A stretch of 64,000 nt of DNA from Eleusine coracana subsp. coracana (taxonomy: Eukaryota > Streptophyta > Magnoliopsida > Poales > Poaceae): positions 5,704,001 through 5,768,000 of the forward strand of contig CM064422.1 in assembly GCA_032690845.1 (NCBI GenBank). The letters run 5' to 3'. Shown piece by piece: positions 43,907 to 56,050 of the stretch (positions are counted from its first letter, which is position 1; each line of letters opens with the position of its first letter). The notes under the pieces were generated by a model that was not told where the DNA came from, did not search any database, and saw nothing but the letters and a program-made list of their open reading frames with translations. A program made the position numbers and the translations under genes.

Positions 43907-46900
43907 TCACATGTAGAGGCCATCAGGAACACCTTCCTTCTTCTTGTACATCACCTTCTCCTTTGCCTTCTTGAAATCTGCATGGGTCACCTAGGGAGCC
44001 AGAAAACAACATATCAAGGCAAAGAACAACATATGATAACCATGTAATAGTATATATGTTAATACATAATCTTACGCACAAGCATACATTTCAGGGAACA
44101 TGACAAGTCTCACATCTATTAAACAAAGTAACACTTTCCGGATTAAGTCAACTCAGAGAGTTGCACAACAAATCATAATGTCGGTTTCAGCAGTGCATTG
44201 CCACTAACAACTTCGGAAGATAAAGAATTCCATTAAAAACATTATATTACAAGTGTATTTCTGGATTTATCACATTTGCATTGTTATTAGCATCAGAACA
44301 ATTGACCCATGGAAGCAAAGCACCTACAGACATCCAACTATTTCTGGCAACTTGTTTCAGAACAGAATTTAAGCTGCTGCACAGCCCAAAATAGCAGAGC
44401 AATGAGCATAGTATCTGTCATGAGCTTGGATCAATAGGCTGCATTTTTTCTCCTAATGTCAAGTGAGGTTTGTGTCATGTTTCTCCAATCTCCCTCCAGA
44501 AAATTCTATCCAATAAGGACTGGTATTGTGGAGTTATTTTTGTTTGACAGCAGTGTGGTGGTCACTTTGGTTTATCTATATCTATACTTCTGTAGTGAGA
44601 TATAGATTGAGAAGAACTTTTTCAAGAAGCTAACAATGACATTTAATGCCTTATATAAGATCACGTTTCCAAAAAGAAATAGCAGCGTTCCAAGCTTTTC
44701 TCAACTTTCAATGCAATGCCTTCGGGGAGATCTCTCCCCTTGGGCTGATCAGAAGGATCAAGCATGTGTAAATGATGCACAAGCTTTCTCTTTGCTACTT
44801 CTTGTAATCTGGGAAGCTGAGAATGGAGCTTGTGTGTATACATGTGACTAAATTCAGGTTGGCATGCAACAAGTAAAATTTCTACAACAAAAAACACCTA
44901 AAAGTGCAATTATAATAAATGGTATGGTTTGAGCATAGGCCCAATTAGTTACTATTCAACAGAAAATGTGAGCTTGACCTCATCAGATACTTGTAGACGC
45001 CCCAAAACAAATTAAATGGATTGATTCAGGAAAAAAAAACATTCAGTCTTACCTTCATCCTACGCTCTCTCAGCGCAAGCAACCCAGCTTCTGTGCATAT
45101 AGCTTTGATATCAGCACCTGAAAACTCGTCCTTGGTCATCACAAACTCTTCCAAGTTCACATCATCAGCCAAAGTCATCTTTGATGTGTGTATCTGCACG
45201 TATTTATATTATAAGTTTTATAAGAACCAACTGACTTCTCAATCCATTAGCATAAAGTTTGTCATTCAGAGCATACCTGGAAGATGCGCCGCCTAGTTTT
45301 AATATCTGGCAAAGGAAATTCTATCTTCCGGTCAATCCGACCTGGCCGAAGCAAAGCTGGATCTAGACTTTCAATGCGGTTTGTTGCTAGAATAACTTTA
45401 ACGTCTCCACGCGAGTCAAAACCATCTAGTTGATTCAGCAGCTCCAGCATAGTTCTTTGAATTTCACGCTCTCCTCCGGAATGAGCATCATACCTCTTTG
45501 TTCCGACTGCATCGATCTCATCAATAAAGACTATTGAGGGAGAAAGTTCATCAGCCACTCTAAACAGTTCTCTCACGAGTTTGGGACCATCACCAAGGTA
45601 CTTTTGAATAAGCTCACTTCCGACAACACGCAAGAAAGTTGCAGATGTAGAGTTAGCAACAGCCTGCACATGCAGTTTGAAGTAATCAGCACATGCTTTT
45701 TTTCCAAAGATTGAAGAATGCATAATTCAGATAACCATGTGACAAAGGCAGAAATCAGAAGGATCAAAGTCTGCAAAGGCAGAACTATTCAAGAGAATAG
45801 ATGATACATTGACGTTAATAATGCATTGCAAGCCAGAACACTGACCTTGGCAAGTAGAGTTTTCCCTGTTCCAGGTTCACCGTATAATATGACTCCCTTG
45901 GGAGGCCTTATTCCAATGTCTTCATACAGCTCAGGATGGGTCAGTGGAAGCTCAACTGCCTCTTTGATTTCTTGAATCTGAGCATCTAACCCACCAATGT
46001 CAGCATAAGATTCAAGAGGAGCTTTCTCGACTTTCATCACAGATACCATAGGATCAACTTCATCTTGCAATATACCAACCACAGACAGAACCTGCAGAAG
46101 ACAAGATTTGTGCAAGTGAGCTGACTTCTGTGTATCTTATCAACTGAGAATAAAAAAGATTCACTGAGCACAACAGAATACATATATGGAAAGAGTCTGA
46201 CTCTGAATTCCTAGTAAGGACATTACGATGAGCAAATGCAATAATAGTAAAAACAATAATGAATTAATAATAATAATAATAATAATACCAATGCAATAAT
46301 CATAGACACAACACTCGATGATCTTAGTAGGGAAGAACAAAAACAGATTGGCACATGTAGTCTGAGCTATCAACAGATCATAATTAACTCCTAGCTACAC
46401 AGGGCTACAGGTGAACTTAATTTGAACAAATGATCCCTAAACCCTACCTTCTGAAAGACAAGGTATTGCGAACCAGGCAATTCCAGCACAATAACTAGGT
46501 GCTGATAAACCTCATGTTTATCACACCTAAAATATGAAACAAATTGTTGCCGAATTTCCCTTCAATTCCACAAATACCTCCAACCCAACAACCAAACTCA
46601 GAGACGGCATACTACTGAACACCCTTCAGTCGCCTCTAAAAATCTACATCTCCTAATCACCACCAGGTATTACGAGATCTAGGTTATTTGGATCGAGCAG
46701 GCCAACAACTGCTGGATCTGCGCGCGCAAAGTCATAACAGAAATAGAGCAGGGACGGACCTTGTTGTGCATGAGGATGGAGCATCCTGGCTCAAGCTGGT
46801 CTTTGTCCACGAAGGAGAGGATGCCGACGTAGTACTCGGGGCCGACAGAGGAGGAGACGATGGCGTGGCTCTCATCGATGATCTCCTCGAGAGATCCGAC

Positions 46901-47245
46901 GCTCATGGGTGTGCCGCGGAGATCATCGACCTTGGAGCGGTCCTCCTCGGCCTTGTCCTCCTGGGGGCGGAGGCGCTCCTGCGCGGCGACGAACTCCTCC
47001 TCCATGAGGAGGTAGTCCTTGACCCGCTCCAGCTTTAGGAGGCGGAGCCGACACTTGGAGAGCGGCGCCACGTTGGGGAGCCGCGCGGCCGCTTCGGCAC
47101 CCTTCTGCTTGCGCTGCTTGCGGCCGACGCGGGAGGGCGCCGCCGGCGGCTCGAACTTTTTGTCCTTCTTATCGCCGGCGCCGTCGCCCGGCTTGCGGTC
47201 GCCGCCGCCCTGCCTGTTCAACCCGCCCGGCGTGCCCTGACCCAT
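43907..47245 (-). CDS. RPT2A: 26S proteasome regulatory particle ATPase RPT2 (subunit 4)
   Basis: Five coding exons on the minus strand: 47245-46760, 46091-45846, 45663-45277, 45193-45053 and 43990-43907, joining in frame to 447 residues, the family's normal length. RPT2 is one of six AAA ATPases in the base of the 19S particle that unfold substrates and open the 20S gate. Visible features are the N-terminal Gly of MGQG (myristoylated in known Rpt2), the coiled-coil/OB region (LLKLERVKDYLLMEEEF), Walker A GEPGTGKT (233-240), Walker B VFIDEID (about 289-295), the arginine-finger region LLRPGRIDRKIEFPLPD, and the C-terminal HbYX motif LYM, which docks into the 20S ring. All splice sites are GT-AG. 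The gene shares a roughly 640-bp intergenic region with the divergent p24 gene. No defects were seen. Confidence 0.97.
46265..46290. repeat. AAT microsatellite in RPT2 intron 1
   Basis: A run of about seven (AAT) units lies in the first intron of RPT2. Confidence 0.8.
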
Positions 47246-47338
47246 CGCCGCCTAGTCGCCGGGACCTATCCGCCGATTCCAAGAAGAGGGGTTTCGATTT
47301 GGATTTGATGGCGGCGATGTGCTTTGGATGCGAGGTCG

Positions 47339-47356
47339 GGGGGGGGGGGGGGGGGG
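47339..47356 (+). repeat. Run of 18 G near the RPT2 transcription start
   Basis: Eighteen consecutive G on the plus strand (C on the RPT2 sense strand), 94 bp upstream of the RPT2 ATG, so in its 5'UTR or core promoter. The run length may vary between individuals or be a sequencing uncertainty. Confidence 0.85.
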
Positions 47357-47530
47357 ACTGACTACTTCTCTCCCTTTTTCTCTTCTCCGACTCCCTTCAA
47401 CCTCCGATGCAAGTAAGAAGGGAAGATACTTTTGTTTCTTTTTTGGGCTCTGAGGGCCGTGGATTCTAATAGGCCCCGTCTGTTGTTGCCGGCCCGTGGG
47501 AAATTTGCAGGCCCACATAAAGCCCCCCTA

Positions 47531-47681
47531 ACAAAACTGAAAATACGTCTTCTGACAACGCTCACGTAAAAGAGACATCCGGCCAGCGCGGCCAAACGGA
47601 TCGTCCACGTCGAAGGACGAGAACCAATCGCACCCACATGGCCACGCAACATGACCCCGTTTGGTATTACGCGATTCGCAT
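47531..47681 (+). repeat. Direct repeat flanking RPT2, copy 2, inside the RPT2/p24 divergent promoter
   Basis: The partner of 42913-43060. It lies between the two divergent genes, about 200 bp upstream of the p24 ATG, and may contain promoter elements. Repeated tacgtctt and cacgta/acgcgattcgcat phrases are the best conserved parts. Confidence 0.75.
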
Positions 47682-47886
47682 CGCCCTTTAGCGCAAAAAC
47701 ACGCATCGCCTCCGTTGCAATCTCGCTCCCGTGACCCCCCTCCGCCTCGACTCCGTTCCTTCTTCCCTTCTCTGCCGGACTTGCCGTGCACGAGCCGAGC
47801 TCATCCGCCTCCTTCCTCTTCTTCAGAAAGGGCCTGTTGAGTCCTGATCTCACCTCGGAACTACAGGTCCTATCGCGAGAGCGGCC

Positions 47887-50800
47887 ATGGCGAGGCGGCG
47901 GCCGGCGGCGCTGCTGCTGGTAGTGGCGATGGCGGCGGTCCTGGCGGCGGCTTGGCGGGCGGAGGCGCTGTCCGTGACTGTGACCGACACCGAGTGCATC
48001 CACGAATTCGTGCCCTACGAGGGCGACACCGTGTCCGGGAACTTCGTCGTCGTCGACCACGACATCTTCTGGAGCTCCGACCACCCCGGCATCGACCTCA
48101 CGGTGCGACCCCGATCCCCTCCGCCCCACTTGCACTCGTCCTCCGCGAGTTTAGTTTTGACCGCAGGATCGTGATTCGGATGGGTTTACGGGTTGTTTTG
48201 GTAGCAATCTGGAGGGTTCAATTGGGGATCGAGTGGGCTCCTGACTCCGGATCCGCTCGCACGATCTGCGCTTTGTTTGTCCTGGCCTCCTGGGTATAAA
48301 ATTTAACTGGTTTGCCGATCCGTAGTAACATTGATGGGTAACCTCTAGGCTTTGATTTAGTATAATTTGATTAGTTGCGAGCTCATTAGTGGTGCAAAGT
48401 TTAAACCCTATAAAATTTAACTGCAGCGCAAGCACGCCATCCAACTTTGGGCTGCTAACCTGATAGGGACATAAACAAGGGATCAACACACTTCTTGCAA
48501 ATTTACTGATTCATGTTGCCCTGTGCAACTAACCTGCACTTGCATGTGCGCTCTGTATATTGCTAGCTGCATCTTTCTTCTTCTTATTTGTACTCATGCA
48601 TTTGCATTTGTAATCACTATTTTATTTTTAATGAAATTAAGGTAGGTGCCTCCCCTCCCGACTTCCTCAAAAAAAAAAAAAAGGAATTTTCCAGTGAATT
48701 TTCAAGCCGTTTTGGTGCATGTCTCCTGGTATCCGCTGGTTGCAACGGATTGTTCAGGCAAGCTCATTGCATAGGGATTCCTTTGCTTGGCTCACTTCCA
48801 AAAAGATCCCTTGAGTTCTTCATTTTAGAAGCAACGTTTGTACCTTTTTTTCTTATGCTGTTATATTATATGTTTTGCTATGGTACAGTTTTTTCAGTCC
48901 CTTGATATACACGTGTTTGTGTATATTTATGAGTATAAAAAGTATGTAGTTTTTCTTTTGCGCCTCTAAACTTATCTGGATATTGACTCATCTTTTGTTT
49001 TAGATATGTCCTACTCCCTCCGTCCCAAAATATGTGGCATTCTAGCTTACCCCAGTTTTCCCAAAATATTTGGCATTCTCACTTCTCTAGACACATTTAT
49101 CTCTTTCCAATACACCTCTATCTCTATCTCTCTCCTTCTTGTTTCCTGCGCAGCTACTTTATTCCTTCTCTTCTTAATCTCCGTGTCCAGGACTAGAATG
49201 TCAAACATTGTGAGACAGAGGGAGTATTATTTTAGATGCTCATTTCATCTGAGTTTCAAGTTCTTTTTCCACAGTGCCTTCATTTTCTAGCCGTAAAGTA
49301 TTCCGAACAGTTTTTAGTATGAGAAGAAAACAAAACACTGAATCCCCTCTTCTCTATTTAACTGGGAATGCTGGGTATATCGAATCTCCATTAATTGGTA
49401 TTTTGAGGCGGGTGAAAGGCTGAAATCAAGATAAAATTGGTGACTTGATGCATCACACTGGGCCGGCAAAGTAGTCATCCATTTTAATTTATACAAACAT
49501 ATCCATTTTGAGGCGGGAATGTTGGTGATTGATTAATACAACAACAACAACAACAACAACAATCTGGTGTTGCCACCAGATTTTCCTGTTGTTGTTGTTG
49601 TTGTTGTTGTTGTTGTATAGATACCCAGTTGGGTGTCTTTCATCTCAATGCTTGCTTCAAATTTTTCAAGATCAAGTGATGTTTTCATGTCTCAGTTTGT
49701 AGCAATTCCACTGGATGATTTACCTCATGTCACTGAAACAATGTGTTTTTAACTTGTTAATGTTTTATGACATGCACAGTATTCTGGCTTGTATGCAACA
49801 TCTTTCACCCGCATGTAAACCTTGGCCTCACCCATTCTATAACCCATTACCTGTGCCCCACTAATAAAGCTATAAATGCTGCTACTTAATACGATACTAC
49901 CGAAGTATCTAGTTGTGCCATGCTATTGGTTAGTTAACCACTGTTTTGATTATGCTGTATTAATCAATCACTTCTACAAATGTAGGTAACTTCTCCAGGT
50001 GGCAACACCGTACATACATTAACAGGAAAATCTGGTGACAAATTTGAGTTTAAAGCTCCAAGGGGTGGAATGTACAAGTTTTGCTTCCACAATCCATATG
50101 GAGCTCCTGAAACTGTTTCATTCTACATTCATGTTGGCCACATACCCAACGAGCACAATCTGGCAAAAGATGGTTAGTGTATTGGCTATGTATCTTTATT
50201 TTTTTACTTCCAACTTATTCTCTAAAAAATTAACTGGTTTACAAGTTGCAATATTGATCAACAATAAATCTTGTTAGTTTATGTGACCTTAGGTTTATGA
50301 TTCAGAAAATATTATTTCCGCCCCTTCTGATCAGCATGTTAACTAAAGAAATGACATATATCATCCATGGTTTTGTTTATGCAGAGCACTTGGACCCCAT
50401 CAATGTGAAAATCGCGGAGCTGAAGGAAGCACTTGAATCCGTAACTGCTGAGCAAAAATACTTGAAAGCACGGGAAGCTCGTCACCGACACAGTAAGCCT
50501 AATGAACTTTCTTTTCAAGTTGTTACCAGGCATTTTTGCTATCTCATATGTGTTTACTATCAATGACTTCTCCAAAACACTTGACCCACTGAGCCATTAC
50601 CTGTGGCATCCTTTGCATGTTCTCATCCAGTTGTGGGCTACGAAATATGTTTATTTCTGTTATGGAACTTGTTTCCCATGGAATAAGAAAGAAAAAGAAC
50701 CGAAGTACCGACAAAGTTAGAGCATATGACTAATGTGGAGCTTTCCTTCGTCCAATGATCTCATTATCTTACTTGCAGACAATATCCTATCGTGCTCTGT

Positions 50801-51124
50801 TTAGCCTGTCCTTTTTAGTTCCTCTTTTTATGTTATAAGGGAAATAAGCATAACGTTTCAGTCTGAGATCTCAAAAATTTTATTAACTCAGCAGTGTATA
50901 CTCAGTCAGTATTTTGTTCATTTAACTCATTATTTTACTGCTGTGTTTAATGATGATCGGTAGCTAATTTCTTAAATTGACTGAATCCAGCAAATGAGAG
51001 CACCAGAAAGCGTGTCATGTTCTACACAGTGGCAGAGTACCTAGCTTTCATGGCAGCTAGCGCATTGCAAGTCGTCTACATCCGCCGTTTATTCAGCAAA
51101 AACGTGGGATACAACAGAGTGTAG
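47887..51124 (+). CDS. p24 family cargo receptor (TMED), p24 beta type
   Basis: Four exons, 47887-48102, 49986-50172, 50385-50492 and 50991-51124, encode 214 residues. p24 proteins cycle between ER and Golgi in COPI and COPII vesicles and sort cargo. The order is standard: signal peptide (about 1-27, ending in AEAL), a lumenal GOLD domain with paired cysteines (TECIHEFVPYEGDTVSGNF ... KFCFHNPYG), a coiled-coil (KIAELKEALESVTAEQKYLK), the conserved RHRHTNESTRKRVMFYTVAE, one membrane helix, and a short cytosolic tail RRLFSKNVGYNRV. The tail lacks the KKxx signal of delta-type p24 and resembles plant p24 beta3. The 1.9-kb first intron holds a Stowaway MITE and an unusual palindrome. Confidence 0.93.
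49014..49224. mobile_element. Stowaway MITE in p24 intron 1
   Basis: The ends are CTCCCTCCGTCCCAAAATAT and, reverse-complemented, CTCCCTCTGTCTCACAATG. TA dinucleotides flank both sides (49012-49013 and 49225-49226), as required for Stowaway/mariner. It is 211 bp long and non-coding. Confidence 0.9.
49538..49617. repeat. Palindrome with (AAC)n and (GTT)n arms in p24 intron 1
   Basis: The segment reads (AAC)7-8, then AATCTGGTG, TTGC, CACCAGATT, ttcct, then (GTT)9-10. The inner 9-bp arms are perfect, and the trinucleotide runs extend the hairpin to about 35 bp per arm. Bases 49566-49590, read on the minus strand, match two pieces of p24 exon 2 (see findings). Confidence 0.9.
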
Positions 51125-51927
51125 GATACTCTACTCTAAAGGCGTTGGTGGAAGCAGCACATGGTTGGAACTGGAAATGTTTTCTGCCAATTTAACAAAT
51201 TGTAGCTCTCTCTGTTTTTTTTTCTTCTTTTAGTTTATAAGCAACAAATTTTAATTTATCATCCTGTACTTTGAAGCAAATCTTGTGAAATGTGAGTTGT
51301 ATTTGTTGCTGAACATAGATGCATAATTAATCTTAAGAATTGTTGCAAAAGCAAGATATGATGATTGTTGTTGTCCTGGTACGTTGATCCTATGTGATTG
51401 TTGTTCTAGGGCCATATGTCACGTGTCATACATAATGGTTGACCGTAGCACTCACTCTGAGTTTTGAGTATGTCACCTGTATGTAAAGTTAAACTAGGAC
51501 ATTTTCATTCGGGCAAGTTTTGCTGCAAATTGATTTGTATAGAATTTCGAGGAAATACAATGGAAGCAAACAATAATATGGTTAGGTAGCTATAGCAGAT
51601 CATATACTGTAGATAAAAGTGACGAGCTGACTTTTTCTTTGTATTAAGAAGAAACTTGGTCGATGACCTTACACAACGTGAACCGCTTTTTATCGGCCTC
51701 TATAGCCAGTACATGTGTTGAATTACAGCTCAGTGACTACCGAATACAAACTGACGATACATGTATTAACAAATACTTTACATTCCATTTCAAAAAAAAA
51801 AACTTTACATTCAAGTACATGACTGTTGTCTTCAGCGCCCTTTGGAAATCAAATGGACACAGTGGGCATTCATTTGGTCAAAATAAAACTGCAGACCTTT
51901 GTTTGATCATATTTTGCTTTCATTTAA
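51125..51927. other. p24 3'UTR and convergent gene 3' flank
   Basis: Holds the 3'UTR of the p24 gene (to about 51370) and, from the other side, the 3'UTR of the minus-strand gene ending at 51928. No other feature was seen. Confidence 0.4.
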
Positions 51928-53262
51928 TTACACTCTTGGCCATTGTGGACTAACTACCTGCAAGGAAAATCAACAAATCAGCAACAGTGATGTATTGCAT
52001 CTTTTACTTAGCATGTACATATTGACAATGCTGCTACAACCTCTAATGTGCTGAAAACTAACTGCATCCGACTAGCAACTACTGATGGCTCCTCCGAACT
52101 CCCTGTGACAGCCATCTGTTCCAGCTGCAAGGTTTTCACAGGTAACCTGCAGCATCAATTAAAGCATTATTATGTTGGAGATTCTAGGATAACGAAGGAC
52201 AACAATGCTGGCAGAGTCTACTCTTACCATGCCATTCCTTTGACATAGTAAGCATTTGCAATAAAAGCACAAAATCCTTTCCACTGATGTAAAACGTCAG
52301 TTGACACCGGTGGGGTAGGTGACCATCTGATAACTGTTGGCTGTGGCGTGCACAGTATTGTGATAAATACTATACTGAGCCACAAAATGCATTCACGAAC
52401 CTATGTAAAAAAACGTGTTACTGAGGAAGAGGACAAAATATCTTATGCAGAACATTTACATGATATAAAAAAGTTGCTTTATAGTGGACTACATGATACC
52501 TTACGTCAAGCTTCATATCGTGGCAATGAGAATTAGTAGACTTCGTCTACCAACTTGAAAAAATAAGAAAAATAAAGACAGTGCGAACAGTTTAAAGAAA
52601 AAGTTCTCTAAAATGAAAGTATCACATAAAAACGTTTTGGTGTGACTATAAAGGATGCAGCTTAAATAAAAATAAATGTAAGACAATAGATGATAATAAA
52701 CAGTAGCAGTAAACGTTGTAATCACATATTATGTAGTATGCATGCTGACCTCAGAGGAATGGATCTTGAACTTCAAGCCGGTTCCTCCATAGGTTCCTAA
52801 ACCTTCAATCTCAACGCCAGAATCTTTGATATCCATAAGTTCCTTTCTAAGCCCCTCATCTGTACATCCTAGAGCATATGCTTGCACTCCAGCACTGACA
52901 AACTCCTGGTAAAAATGACAGACAGAATCAGCTAGTACAAAATTCACTTCAAGTATGATAGAAATTTTCAACAAGAAACAATACTTTTAGGTTATCTCCA
53001 CCTCCTCGATCAATGACATTCTTATACCGTTTGAATAAACTGATTGCTATGTTACGTGATGAGCGGAAGTCATCATCCATGGAAGCATTAGCATGGAATC
53101 GATGCTGCATACAACAAAATGCTTTAGAGGAAATAATAGTGAATTATAAACTGCACTGCATCCTGATTTACTATGTGAAACAGAGGCACTCCTTCCGGAC
53201 AGTTTTAGGTCTCCATGAGAAGAAGGCCGCACAAAAGAAAGAGTTCCATTCAGTGTCAGCAT
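51928..53262 (-). CDS. Conserved plant protein of unknown function
   Basis: Six minus-strand coding exons: 53262-53182, 53104-52985, 52905-52750, 52400-52228, 52146-52041 and 51957-51928. They join in frame to 221 residues ending SPQWPRV. All introns are GT-AG, and a 5'UTR exon appears to end at about 54067. The core reads FVSAGVQAYALGCTDEGLRK and DIKDSGVEIEGLGTYGG, then a hydrophobic helix (ILWLSIVFITIL), then PTPPVSTDVLHQWKGFCAFI and LPVKTLQLEQMAVTG. I recognise this as a single-copy-like protein found across land plants, but know no function. The short N-terminus rich in Ser, Thr and Arg with few acids could be a plastid transit peptide (inference). The start at 53262 is the first ATG in its exon; an earlier in-frame start upstream cannot be excluded. 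Confidence 0.75.
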
Positions 53263-53413
53263 GACTGCGTGCTCGTCAGACTGCAAGCTGTTAGCACATT
53301 TCCCCAGAAACGGAAGAGAACTTGAGAAGTGACAGGCAGCTCAACCTACGACAGAGTATGCTTAAATCAGTCAGTGAATCACAGTTAAGGGCAATGAACA
53401 CCACAGATTTTGC

Positions 53414-53463
53414 CTACCCCAACTTGCTTGGGATTAAAGGCTTAGTTGTTGTTGTTGTTGTAG
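53414..53463 (+). repeat. Retroelement 3' tail with (GTT)n, LINE/SINE type
   Basis: The phrase taccccaacttgcttgggat followed by taaaggcttagttgttg and a GTT run is a very common 3' end of retroposed elements in grasses. It lies within the upstream intron of the minus-strand gene. The rest of the element was not found. Confidence 0.6.
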
Positions 53464-55530
53464 ATTTCTGCTGAAAATATGAAAAGCAACCTGCTAGTCG
53501 CCCAGTCTATAGTGGTATATGAGGCAGGTCCAAGATAAGATAAATGATACTGTTTTTCACATATCTTAATGTTAATTATGTATACAAAAATATGTCAATA
53601 AATTATATAGCTGCTTATCAGACCAAAACGGATGGTTTCTACAGTCAATATACTTGAAACGTTTCGTCAAAAAAAAGTTTGAAAAATAAGAAAATCAGAA
53701 AAACTCCATAGTAGTACTTAGCAAGAACAAAGTATGTATGGTACATACGTTGCAGGCTTGCAGCAGATTTCGCAGACCAAGTTCCAGAAAAGACTATCAA
53801 TCAAGCCCACTTATGTTTTCAAAACAGACTTAATACATACTACATGCAAGAAAATAGACGCCTTAAACAATCAACCAAAGACGCAGAGATAGCTATTAGG
53901 ATCAATCATTCGTTCAACTATGCATGTTTAAAGTCATTTACTGGTTTCATTGTGAAATATTGCACACAGCAAAATTTCCCCTTTTCAGGAACCCAGCCCG
54001 ACAAAACTGAAGATTCTAGCTTACAAATCTAACCCAAACAAGCAAAGACGGGCGTCATGACATACCTCGACTCAAATGATCCAAACAGGACCAGCAAATC
54101 GGGAAAGGAGCAACCAGTACCTCGCGCAGCGCACAGCGGCGGCCGGAAGCTGGCGGAATCCACGAGAAGACGGGAGAAGGGAAAGTTGGATACGCGGAAA
54201 CATAGGATATTTTAGGATATTTGGACTTTGGAGGTGTTAAGTGGCTAAAAATTGGTGAAACAAATGTAAGAGGTAGGAAATTCGAGGGCCACAATAAAAA
54301 TCGACTGCAACGCCAGCGGTTCATCGCTCTCAGTGAATCTTCTGAGGTGGGGCGGCATATGGCTCGTGGTTGAAATCTGCCTCTTTTGAGACCGAGCCAT
54401 GTATCGCAATTTCTTTAGTACGATATTTTTTTTGTGCACCGGAGAAGGTCACATACTCACATATGCTGTACGAAATTCATATTCATACATACGCTGCAGC
54501 CTCAAGGGTGATACACAATTTGCTTGTATTGACTCTCAGTTTTTGTTTTTTTTTGCGAGGAATATTGATTCTCAGTTGTGGCAACAATATCATCAATGAT
54601 GTCTTCCGAAGAAAAACACGATCAAAAGAAGGTCCTAAATTAAAAGGGCATTGTTCGATCCTATACAAATATTACATTGCGCACTTAGGTAATGCCAAAG
54701 AACTGATTTCACGAATCAAAACAAGTGCAAACAATTTGAAAGTTGAAACCAATACTAGCCTGTGAAAAATTATGTAATGAAGTTAACTTTTTTTCCTCAC
54801 TAAAAGTAAAATAGGAGAACAATTATTTTCTAAATTGGCAACTGCCGACCCTCTATGATGAGAAGCTATTCACCCTGGTCACCGGTTCACCATTGCAGCT
54901 ATAAAAAACATGTGGCAAGCAGATACTAGAGTTTACAAGTAATTTGCTGCATCAACAATTAATTTTCTCTAATGACAAAATATAAACCAAATTTGAGTAC
55001 AAAAACATGGCCCAAAATAGATCTACAACTCCATCAGAGCGGACCGACAACAACAAAAAGGCTATCCGGGCACAACTCAAAATAATCTTCACAGCTTCTT
55101 GTTCATTGTCCCACCAGTCTCCATTACCTGCTTGCATCAAACACGTCACTTTGCTCCCCACTCCCAGACCTCTTTACTTCTGCCAGTTTAGGAGCAACCA
55201 CACCTTCAGCTTCAGACCACATGCATTCAGAACATAGCCGTCAGAGACACACAAAGCGGACAATGTGAGGAGATATGAGGAATGGAATGAATATAGTGAT
55301 AATCAAATAGAATTGTGAATATCAATGACATCAGCATTCAGAAGAAGAAACAGAGATCGGTACACACTTGTTGCGGACTGGTTAAACGAGAGGCCTATCA
55401 TCGTTCAGTAGAGTTTCCAGCTTTTCTTTTCCAAAGAGTAGTACCAGGAAACCCATATGCATCTGCATAATGTTGGCTTTTCACATGGAAAACACAGGAA
55501 GGCAACAAAGCCACGTTTTGGGATTCATGT
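53464..55530. other. 5' region of the unknown gene and spacer
   Basis: Contains the likely 5'UTR intron (53281-54066) and first exon (about 54067-54180, GC-rich) of the minus-strand gene. From 54250 to 55530 there is AT-rich spacer without recognisable genes. Confidence 0.4.
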
Positions 55531-55534
55531 TTGT

Positions 55535-55690
55535 TACCAAGATATGATAATTTACAACCAGAAGGCCACCGGATTCCCATTCTTGTCATACTTGAGTGAA
55601 AACGTTGTCAAACGAAACATGGCCAGGAGGACAGTCTTCCTCCAGCTCCATAATACGGAGGTCAATCCGGAGTTCGTGGGTGTTTCAGAA
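55535..55690 (-). pseudogene. Decayed tandem copy of the fragment at 56051-56356
   Basis: The run gataatttacaaccagaa and the following blocks match 56044-56260, in the same orientation. About 80 bp present in the right copy (between ccggattc and ccattcttgtcat) are missing here. No frame remains. Confidence 0.65.
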
Positions 55691-56050
55691 TTAGCACAAC
55701 AGAATCAGCAGAGGCCACACATTAGTTTTCGCTGGATGCAGTTTGAGAAATGCTGGGTTTTTCTTAAGGTCAATAATCCTTGATGTTTTCTGTCAAACAA
55801 CCAAATTCATGAAACCAGTCTCTAGTCTCTAGACTGATAACAGTAACACGGTGCCACAGAAAACTCTATCAAACCGACGCCATTTCTGCAGTAAGGATTT
55901 GTTATCATGACATAGAAAACAATATATATACACCAAACCAACATCAATCTCTATACTCATAAACAGCAACACATGAGAAACATTAGGAAGTCAACAGAGT
56001 CGCATTCGAGTACAAGAACATAATAATTCATGTTACCATGACATGATAAT

